Position numbers and translations under genes: made by a program. Below are positions 6,974 to 13,155 of a stretch of 13,155 nt of DNA, piece after piece (within the stretch, counting starts at the first letter, position 1; each line of letters starts with the position of its first letter). This stretch comes from Lutibacter sp. Its GTDB lineage: Bacteria; Bacteroidota; Bacteroidia; Flavobacteriales; Flavobacteriaceae. The notes beneath the pieces were generated by a model. It was not told the origin of the DNA. It did no database searches and was given only the letters and a program-made list of their open reading frames with translations. Where the stretch lies: assembly GCA_030599055.1 (NCBI GenBank), contig JAUVOS010000050.1, positions 1-13,155 on the forward strand. Direction: 5' to 3'.

Positions 6974-9900
6974 TTAGAATGTAAGATTTATACTAAGCCC
7001 ATATTTCTTACCACTAGGTCCGGTTAAATATTCAAAGCCGGCTCCATTTCCACCTACTCCTGATACATTTGGATCAAAGTTAATCCCTTCAGGTGTGTTA
7101 TAAGCATTATACCACATATTATAACCACTTGCTTTAATAGATATTTTTCCAAAAGGTGTTTTATCTAACATTTTTTTGGAGAAAGCATAACCTACTGATA
7201 TTTCTTGCAGTCTAACTACTGAGGCATCATACACAGACAGCTCTTCAGCTGGATGTGCAAAGATACCACTGAAATAAAAATCAGAGTTATTGACTTGAAT
7301 ATCATTTGGTAAACCGGTTGCTTCACTTACACCCGGTAATACAAAAGTACCCAATCTACCTTCTAAGGTATCTGTCGTTAAACCTCTACCTAAAAGAGAA
7401 GATATTGTTTGAGAATAAATATCACCACCAGAAGTATGATTAAATGTAAAGTCTAATGAGAAGTTTTTATAAGAAAAAGAATTGTTATAATTCATTACAA
7501 AATCCGGATTTGGATCACCGATGAATGGGACTAAACCAGCAATAAGATCATCCTCATTAGTAGTATCTTCAGATACATAAATACCAATAGCATCTACTAA
7601 CAAATCGCCATTGTCATTACGTTTAATTCTACTACCAAACATTGCGCCTAAAGGATAACCAACTTGAGCTCCGTTTCCAAGATTTGTATATCCTGCATAA
7701 ATAATTTGATCAGCATCTTGTCCTAATTCAGTAACTTCAGAACTATTTTGGTTAAAGTTTACATTGGTGTTCCAGTTAAAACCTTCATCATTTTTAAAGA
7801 TGTCAATTCCTAAATCTATTTCAATACCATCACCAATAATTTCACCGATATTAGTAAAAGTTTCTGTATATCCACTAGATGCAGGTAAAGGTTGACGAAT
7901 GATTAAATCATTGGTAATTCTGGTATAATAAGAAAAATCAAAATTTACTCTATTATTAAATAAACGCCCTTCTACCCCATATTCAAATTCTTGAAATAGT
8001 TCAGGTCGAATATCTTTATTAGCTCTAAAAGAATCAGTAGTATTTCCAACTATATATCCACCACCGTCATCTACCCATTGTTGCGTATCTAAAATAGCAA
8101 GTGAAGCCGTTGGATATCCTTTGGAGAAATTTGCTGAAGTACCATAACCTGCTCTTAATTTTAAGAAGTTAATTCCATTTTGTGATTTTAAACCTTCAAA
8201 TGCTTTTGTAGGGATAAAGGAAGCACTAACTGAAGGATAAAACAGAGAATTGTTGATTGCATTAGAGACCCAATCATTACGTCCGGAAACATTCACAAAG
8301 AACATATTGTCATAGTCAAAAGATGCTTGACCAAAAACACCCAATATATTTCTTTTTTCATGATATTCCATTTGGTTACGCTCTAAAAATCCACCGTGAT
8401 CAAAGAATCCAAAAACCTGTTGATCATAACTTTTTATACCAATTCGATTAAAATCAGTACTATTAACGGTGGCACCTAAATCAAATCCAAGGTTAAACTT
8501 TTCACCAAATGAATAACCGCTACCGTTAAAAAGAACAGTGTGATCCCAGATAACATTGTTGTTATTCCATGTATTATATATACCACTATTTAAGGTGCTA
8601 GAATCACTAACACCACCTCTATTTTGTTTGTTTACATTGTCTTCACTATAGGTGTCAACAGATGCACGATACATTAAATTTAAATTTTCAGTTAAATTAT
8701 AAGATACAGAAGCATTCCCAAACACGCGGTTGGTTAACTGAGAAAATTTAGCATTTTCAACAGTCCATAATGGATGTTGTATGGCATTGTCTTCACGATA
8801 ATAGATGCTTGTGCCATCCGGTGCTTGATAAGGTAACTCAAACATACCAATATTTCTAGGTGTATAGAATAAATCACCAAATATTGATGTTCCTGCGGAA
8901 CCACTACCAAAACTCAAGGCAACCGGTGGTGTTTTGTAATTAGTTCTAGCATAGTTTAAAGAGCCGCTAAAAGTTATATTATTAGACAGTTTTGCACTAC
9001 CTCCAATACTAAAGTTACTTCTTGTCACACTATTTCCGGGTGTAAACCCTTGATCATCTAGGTGACTAAAATTTAAACCATAGGTGAAATTATTATCGTC
9101 ACTTCTCCCTTTCATGTTTACAGAAGTATTTGATGTACCTCCTGTTCTAAAAAAGTCCTCAACACTATTTCGAGGTTTCCATTCATAGCGCTGCGTTGCA
9201 TACTCAGCTGCCATATCGGGAAAATTCTCCGTTATGTAAGTTATTGTAGAAACAGGGTGAGGTACAGTACCGTTTTCATCAATTAAAGGATCGTTGGCCC
9301 ATCCTCCAAGACCATTTTCGTAGAAACCGGGACCCCAGTTACTATAAAACCATCCAAAAGCTTGGTCAAAACCACCTCCAAATTCATCTTGATAATCGGG
9401 TAGTGAAGCCACTTCGTTGAAGAAATAAGAGGAAGAAAATTGAATTTCTTGTTTCTCATTTAATTCTCTTTGACTTCCTGTTTTTGTTGTGATTAAAACA
9501 ACTCCATTTCTACCAGCTGATCCATAAAGAGTAGCCGCTGCTAATCCTTTAAGGATATCAATTTTTTCAATATTGTTTGGGTCAATGTCAAAAGATCTAC
9601 TAGATCCCATATTACCATCAATAAAGTTACCGGCTTCATTGGTGTCATTACTGATAGGAACCCCATCAATAACATATAAAGCGTTGTTGTCACTATCAAA
9701 AGAATTCATTCCACGAATAACAATTTTATTACTCGAACCCGATAAACCATTTTGAGTAGTAATGTTGACACCGGCAGATTTCCCACTTAAAACACGGGTA
9801 AGATCGGCTTCAGCTTTATCTTTAATCTGGTCTTCTTTTACAGAAGAAACCGCATAACCCAATGCTTTTTTCTCTTTTTTAATACCTTGTGCGGTAACGA

Positions 9901-10207
9901 CAACTTCTTCAAGTAATACGCCACCAGACATCACTACATCAACAGTATTTGAAGCACCAACTGTTTTGAATGAAGTTTCCATTCCAATAAAGCTATATTG
10001 AAGTACATCTCCAGTACTTGCTTGTATTGAATACTTGCCATCAAAATCAGTTTCAGTACCTGTTGTTGTACCTTTAATTAAGACACTTACTCCAGGAAGT
10101 ACACCGGTTTCATCCGAAACAGTTCCTGAAACAGTTTTTTGTGCAAAAGCAAAATGCACAGTAAACACCAGTAATAGTGTTAAAATTCCATTAAACTTTG
10201 TTTTCAT
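6974..10207 (-). CDS. SusC/RagA-family TonB-dependent outer-membrane transporter
   Basis: The 1077-residue protein has a signal peptide (1-22, ending FAFAQ), an N-terminal carboxypeptidase-regulatory-like beta domain (about 25-95: TVSGTVSDETGVLPGVSV, TETDFDGKYSI), and a TonB-box-like EEVVVTAQG (100-108). The plug domain follows (about 110-240, with the SusC signature IRGMNSF....NALYVIDGVP at 164-184), then a long beta-barrel ending in the terminal Phe (GLSINLTF) used for outer-membrane insertion. Length is normal for the family (about 1000-1100). It should import a bulky solute captured by the SusD encoded 18 bp downstream, driven by TonB-ExbBD. A promoter at 10235-10264 lies just upstream, so this gene heads the operon. 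The plug is intact and no frameshift is seen. No sigma/anti-sigma or SusR-type gene is nearby, and the substrate cannot be told. Confidence 0.96.
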   Translation of the reverse strand: MKTKFNGILTLLLVFTVHFAFAQKTVSGTVSDETGVLPGVSVLIKGTTTGTETDFDGKYSIQASTGDVLQYSFIGMETSFKTVGASNTVDVVMSGGVLLEEVVVTAQGIKKEKKALGYAVSSVKEDQIKDKAEADLTRVLSGKSAGVNITTQNGLSGSSNKIVIRGMNSFDSDNNALYVIDGVPISNDTNEAGNFIDGNMGSSRSFDIDPNNIEKIDILKGLAAATLYGSAGRNGVVLITTKTGSQRELNEKQEIQFSSSYFFNEVASLPDYQDEFGGGFDQAFGWFYSNWGPGFYENGLGGWANDPLIDENGTVPHPVSTITYITENFPDMAAEYATQRYEWKPRNSVEDFFRTGGTSNTSVNMKGRSDDNNFTYGLNFSHLDDQGFTPGNSVTRSNFSIGGSAKLSNNITFSGSLNYARTNYKTPPVALSFGSGSAGTSIFGDLFYTPRNIGMFELPYQAPDGTSIYYREDNAIQHPLWTVENAKFSQLTNRVFGNASVSYNLTENLNLMYRASVDTYSEDNVNKQNRGGVSDSSTLNSGIYNTWNNNNVIWDHTVLFNGSGYSFGEKFNLGFDLGATVNSTDFNRIGIKSYDQQVFGFFDHGGFLERNQMEYHEKRNILGVFGQASFDYDNMFFVNVSGRNDWVSNAINNSLFYPSVSASFIPTKAFEGLKSQNGINFLKLRAGYGTSANFSKGYPTASLAILDTQQWVDDGGGYIVGNTTDSFRANKDIRPELFQEFEYGVEGRLFNNRVNFDFSYYTRITNDLIIRQPLPASSGYTETFTNIGEIIGDGIEIDLGIDIFKNDEGFNWNTNVNFNQNSSEVTELGQDADQIIYAGYTNLGNGAQVGYPLGAMFGSRIKRNDNGDLLVDAIGIYVSEDTTNEDDLIAGLVPFIGDPNPDFVMNYNNSFSYKNFSLDFTFNHTSGGDIYSQTISSLLGRGLTTDTLEGRLGTFVLPGVSEATGLPNDIQVNNSDFYFSGIFAHPAEELSVYDASVVRLQEISVGYAFSKKMLDKTPFGKISIKASGYNMWYNAYNTPEGINFDPNVSGVGGNGAGFEYLTGPSGKKYGLSINLTF

Positions 10208-10234
10208 TATATAATTATTTGAATTAATTTAATA

Positions 10235-10264
10235 CAAATATCTTAAAATGATGTTAAACAGCAA
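10235..10264 (-). promoter_or_regulatory. Promoter of the complete SusC/SusD/lipoprotein operon
   Basis: On the minus strand TTG (10264-10262) is followed after 19 bp by GATATTTG (10242-10235), one mismatch from TAnnTTTG. The box ends 27 bp before the SusC ATG, as for the other promoters here. The leader is too short for a riboswitch. Confidence 0.6.
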
Positions 10265-10405
10265 AATTTAATGGGGTAAAATGCAGTTTATTTTTAAAAT
10301 AGATTAAATATTAAAAAGCATTTATCACTAAAATTAATAAAATCTCTAGCACATAATACGATAAATTTAAACAAATATTACTGTATATATTTAGATCATA
10401 AATAA

Positions 10406-10437
10406 AAAACCAACCATGTATAAACACGGTTGGTTTT
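10406..10437 (-). terminator. Rho-independent terminator of the right-hand Sus-like operon
   Basis: AAAACCAACCATG (10406-10418) and CACGGTTGGTTTT (10425-10437) form a 13-bp stem with one imperfect pair and a six-base loop. On the minus strand the stem is followed by a T run (about 10410-10404). It lies about 50 bp past the stop of the small lipoprotein gene and ends that unit before the next promoter. Confidence 0.85.
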
Positions 10438-10487
10438 AAATAAAAAAATTAATTTCTTATATATAAAGCTAAAACTAGCTTTAAAAA

Positions 10488-10925
10488 TTAAATTTTGATA
10501 ACAGTCAAATCATATTGATTTTTCGCTCCTATTTGTGCATCTCCCTCAGAAGAAAGATTTAAAAATAGTTGAGAAGGTCCTGCTGGTAAAGCATCATAAT
10601 CAAAATTTACAATAAAAGAACCAGAGAATTCACCGGATGGGATTGTAAAACTACCTTCCAATTCAAATTCTACGCCTTCTGCAATAACTGATTCAGCGTC
10701 ATTTGTTATGGTATAGCTAACAGCTGTGTCAATTTTAGCAGAGACACCTACGAAGATTTCATAAGTACTATTTTCTTCATTTTGCATGAAAAAAACGTCG
10801 GGAGCTCCTTGAAATCCTACAAGGGGTGCGCGATTGTCCAAGTAATCTGTTGGCTCTATTGGTCTATCACAAGAAGTTAAACTAATTAGTATAACTAAGG
10901 ATAGTATTTTAAAAATTGTTTTCAT
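10488..10925 (-). CDS. Small lipoprotein, third gene of the right-hand SusC/SusD operon; Calx-beta-like fold possible
   Basis: The 145-residue product has a lipoprotein signal (MKTIFKILSLVILISLTS, then Cys19). The mature part resembles one immunoglobulin-like or Calx-beta-like sandwich: VFFMQNEENSTYEIFVGVSA, then AVSYTI, and a stretch at about 82-106 with EGVEFELEG and FTIPSGEFSGSF, which recalls the A-x-x-G-x-DF...G-x-VTIPAG pattern of Calx-beta domains. That fold is an inference from motif shape. It follows SusD by 20 bp and precedes a terminator, so it is the last gene of its unit. By position it may be a surface accessory binder, but it does not look homologous to the 196-residue lipoprotein in the same place of the neighbouring operon. 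The precise family is uncertain. Confidence 0.85.
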   Translation of the reverse strand: MKTIFKILSLVILISLTSCDRPIEPTDYLDNRAPLVGFQGAPDVFFMQNEENSTYEIFVGVSAKIDTAVSYTITNDAESVIAEGVEFELEGSFTIPSGEFSGSFIVNFDYDALPAGPSQLFLNLSSEGDAQIGAKNQYDLTVIKI

Positions 10926-10945
10926 AATTTATAGTATTTAAATAA

Positions 10946-12379
10946 TTAGTATCCAGGGTTTTGTTGAAAATCTGGAAAAATATTTATTTCTCTTTGAGGA
11001 ATAGGTAATAGGAACTTGTGATCACCGGCAGATAAATTACGATAAGCTGCAGGTACAGGAGTTCCTGTGCCATCGAAGAAATCTCCGTTTGTAGCTGAAC
11101 GTACAACAGGCTCATTCCATCGTTTTAAGTCAAATAAACGGTGTCCTTCTGCAAAAAGTTCTAAACGTCTTTCTAATTTAATTGCTTCTAAAAGTGCAGC
11201 ACCAGTTTCTGTTCCCGCAACGTAACTTGAATATCTATTAGAACGTAATGCATTCAAAGCAGATAATGCGTTGGCATCGTTACCTCCCATTTTAGCATAA
11301 GCCTCTGCTTTGTTTAGATAAACTTCAGCCACTCTTATAATCTTAGCATCTACTTTACCGTTATTTTGTCCGGCTTCACCAAACATTTTTTTAATGGCAT
11401 TGTAAAAATTACCATCAGAATCTTCTCCTAAGAAAGTGTATGCATCTCTTCGAACATCGTCAGCAGAGTAGAGATTGTACATATCGAATGCCATTACGTA
11501 TTCCGGAACGATTTTCCCCGAATTCGATTGACTCCATTCAATACCAATACCGATATCATCTAATGATTGATCTTGATCAATTTTAAAGAGAACACCTGCT
11601 TCGTTTAAATCTGTCCAAACTCCGGCAAAATTAGAAATAGCAGCCAAAGGTAAAGTTACCGCATTAGCGGCAGCTACAACATCAGAATAATTACCATTAT
11701 ATAAGTAAGCTCTACTTAACATGGCATTTACTGCATTTTTATTAAGTCTGCCTATTCCATTATTAGCATTTATAAGTGCTTTAGCTGCTTCAAGCTCAGA
11801 GATAATAAATGCATACGATTCAGCAACAGTTGGTCTTAATTTTTGAATAGCAGGATCAATTTCAGTTATAATTGGCATTCCCAAAGATCCATTTGCATCA
11901 TTTGATTGAGTTGGAATTTCACTGTAAACCCGTAGCATATCAAATAAAGCGATGGCTCTTGCAGCACGTGCTTCTCCTAAATAATTGGTTTTTACTGTAC
12001 CATCTTCAAGATTATCGATATAATTAATAATTAAATTAGCACGGTTCATTACCATATAAGGGGCATACATCATGTCCCAATAATCATCGGCATCGTAACG
12101 CCATTCGTGAACCCACTGATTTGAGTGTCTCCCGGATTGCGCTAAAATTACATTGTCTGTAATGATGTCAGGTCTGCTTAAAAGACTGCTACAATAATAT
12201 GAGCCTGCGACAAATCCTTCATAAATACCTCTAGTTGCATTTTCAAAATCAGATACTGTTTGATAAAAAGTGTCTGGAGAAAATGAATCATGTGGCTGTT
12301 GGTCTAATTCATCAGAACATGAATTGAAAATTAGTATTCCAAATACTAATAATACTATTGTTTTAAATATATTTTTCAT
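10946..12379 (-). CDS. SusD/RagB-family outer-membrane substrate-binding lipoprotein
   Basis: The 477-residue protein has a lipoprotein signal ending at Cys21 (FNSC), followed by SDELDQ, which is acidic as expected for surface lipoproteins. The start of the mature part (DQQPHDSFSPDTFYQTVSDFENATRGIYEGF) is the usual N-terminal SusD helix region. TPR-like helices follow (NYLGEARAARAIALFDMLRVYSE and RLNKNAVNAMLSRAYLYNGNY, split here only by function). The C-terminal family signature is present: VAEVYLNKAEAYAKMGG, IKLERRLELFAEGHRLFDLKRW, then FLLPIPQREINIFPDFQQNPGY. This is a canonical RagB/SusD protein, unlike the SusD-like_2 type in the other operon. It starts 11 bp after the upstream SusC gene and is 20 bp before the small lipoprotein gene. 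Ligand unknown. Confidence 0.95.
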   Translation of the reverse strand: MKNIFKTIVLLVFGILIFNSCSDELDQQPHDSFSPDTFYQTVSDFENATRGIYEGFVAGSYYCSSLLSRPDIITDNVILAQSGRHSNQWVHEWRYDADDYWDMMYAPYMVMNRANLIINYIDNLEDGTVKTNYLGEARAARAIALFDMLRVYSEIPTQSNDANGSLGMPIITEIDPAIQKLRPTVAESYAFIISELEAAKALINANNGIGRLNKNAVNAMLSRAYLYNGNYSDVVAAANAVTLPLAAISNFAGVWTDLNEAGVLFKIDQDQSLDDIGIGIEWSQSNSGKIVPEYVMAFDMYNLYSADDVRRDAYTFLGEDSDGNFYNAIKKMFGEAGQNNGKVDAKIIRVAEVYLNKAEAYAKMGGNDANALSALNALRSNRYSSYVAGTETGAALLEAIKLERRLELFAEGHRLFDLKRWNEPVVRSATNGDFFDGTGTPVPAAYRNLSAGDHKFLLPIPQREINIFPDFQQNPGY

Positions 12380-12390
12380 TTTTTATATTA

Positions 12391-13155
12391 TTAAAATTTT
12401 AAATCAACTCCTAATGAAAGAGATTGTATATGTGGGTAGCTATATAAGTTATAGGCTCCAAATACATCATTTGATGTCTCACCACTACCAATACCTACTT
12501 CCGGTTCTCCGTTAAAATAAGGTGCGTATGTAAATAAATTCTGACCTTGTAAGTATACACGTAGCGATTTGAATTTTATTTGTTCAGCAAAACTACTCGG
12601 AAGGTTATAACCAAAGGTTAGATTTCTTAATCTTAAGTAATCTCCTTGTTGTAGCCATCTGTCAGATGATTGTTGTGCTTCATTACCATAAATTGGATTT
12701 GGTAAAACATCGGTGTCACCCGGGTTTCTCCAGTAATTGAATGCATCAACTCTTTGGTTGGCGTCAATACCTGTTCCATCACTTAACATATTACTTTCCA
12801 TATAATTCATGATATAATGCCCAACTTTAAAGTAAACATCAGCCCCTAAATCAAAACCTTTGTAGGAAGCATATAAATTAAAGCCACCATCAAAATCTGC
12901 TATTGGTGATTTACCACTTAGTGTTTCAAGAGAAGCTTCTGCAACATCAAAAGTTTCATTACCATCTTCATCGTACCACATAGGTTTTCCGGTTTCAGAA
13001 TCAACACCAGCCCAACGAGGCAGATAAAAAGTATTGATTTCTTCACCTACTTCCAGTACTGTAATACCGTTGTTCCTTACAATTTGAGCACCTAATGGAT
13101 CTTCTAAAGTTGGTACTAATAGTGTGATTTCGTTATCATAAAATGAAATATTACC
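12391..13155 (-). CDS. SusC/RagA-family TonB-dependent transporter, C-terminal part, cut by window edge
   Basis: The open frame runs from the right edge to a TAA at 12393-12391, giving 254 residues; the start lies outside the window. An internal Met at 12981 is not the gene start, because the frame before it also has family signatures: EVGEEINTFYLPRWAGVD, then SETGKPMWYDEDGNETFD, the SusC pattern before the last barrel strands. Further on come SFDGGF-like ADFDGGFNLYASYKGFDLG and LRNLTFGYNLPSSFAEQI, LRVYLQGQNLFTYAPYFNGEPE, then LYSYPHIQSLSLGVDLKF with a terminal Phe. About three quarters of a normal SusC, including the signal peptide, TonB box and plug, is missing here only because of the window edge. 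It is the channel partner of the SusD gene 11 bp downstream. Confidence 0.95.
   Translation of the reverse strand, partial: GNISFYDNEITLLVPTLEDPLGAQIVRNNGITVLEVGEEINTFYLPRWAGVDSETGKPMWYDEDGNETFDVAEASLETLSGKSPIADFDGGFNLYASYKGFDLGADVYFKVGHYIMNYMESNMLSDGTGIDANQRVDAFNYWRNPGDTDVLPNPIYGNEAQQSSDRWLQQGDYLRLRNLTFGYNLPSSFAEQIKFKSLRVYLQGQNLFTYAPYFNGEPEVGIGSGETSNDVFGAYNLYSYPHIQSLSLGVDLKF

Noticed and set aside
10208..10487. Riboswitch or regulatory RNA ahead of the complete SusC gene
   Set aside because: The promoter lies only 27 bp before the ATG, leaving no room for a structured leader; the hairpin at 10406-10437 is the terminator of the preceding operon.
12270..12515. Plus-strand open frame spanning the SusC/SusD junction
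   Set aside because: It is antisense to two genes with strong family signatures and has no promoter or recognisable product.
12391..12981. Short separate gene starting at the Met at 12981
   Set aside because: The frame stays open to the window edge and the upstream part carries SusC-type sequence, so this is only the C-terminus of a larger gene.
1..13155. Defence system, prophage, integron or intact insertion sequence
   Set aside because: No nuclease, helicase, transposase, integrase, toxin-antitoxin or reverse transcriptase motif was seen in any frame; all long genes are secreted or outer-membrane proteins. No tRNA or rRNA gene was recognised.

Overview
The window looks like a chromosomal piece of a marine or soil Flavobacteriia member (phylum Bacteroidota). 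This rests on low G+C, SusC/SusD-type outer-membrane nutrient uptake genes, secreted proteins with a type IX secretion (T9SS) C-terminal sorting domain, and promoters of the Bacteroidota form TTG-N(about 19-24)-TAnnTTTG in place of Shine-Dalgarno-led E. coli-type signals. The genus cannot be told from the sequence.

Layout. Positions 1-571 (minus) hold the N-terminal third or so of a secreted subtilisin-like protease, running off the left edge. Positions 622-2229 (minus) hold a second, complete subtilisin-like protease with a T9SS sorting domain, 50 bp upstream of the first and possibly in one transcription unit with it. A divergent intergenic region (2230-2703) carries a promoter in each direction and a cluster of GCAAAG-type inverted repeats. 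Positions 2704-3672 (plus) encode a secreted T9SS cargo protein with a probable concanavalin-A-like beta-sandwich, followed by a strong terminator. About 0.95 kb without genes follows (3745-4695). It holds degenerate AT-rich repeats, then a dense set of nested hairpins at about 4450-4613 that looks like a structured non-coding element, then the terminator of the next operon.

From 4696 to the right edge every gene is on the minus strand, in two consecutive transcription units of the same design: SusC (TonB-dependent outer-membrane channel), SusD (surface substrate-binding lipoprotein), then a small lipoprotein. The left unit is complete (SusC 6974-10207, SusD 5306-6955, lipoprotein 4696-5286) with its own promoter and terminator. 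The right unit is cut by the window edge (SusC C-terminus 12391-13155, SusD 10946-12379, lipoprotein 10488-10925) and ends in a hairpin terminator at about 10406-10437. In each unit SusC and SusD should form a lidded import complex energised by TonB, and the third lipoprotein probably sits on the cell surface as an accessory binding factor. No glycoside hydrolase, lyase, sulfatase or regulator is visible, so the substrates cannot be assigned.

I did not find a clearly new biological system. The best candidates for a second look are the structured non-coding element at 4450-4613, the nested GCAAAG repeat at 2342-2474, and the two unassigned third-position lipoproteins.
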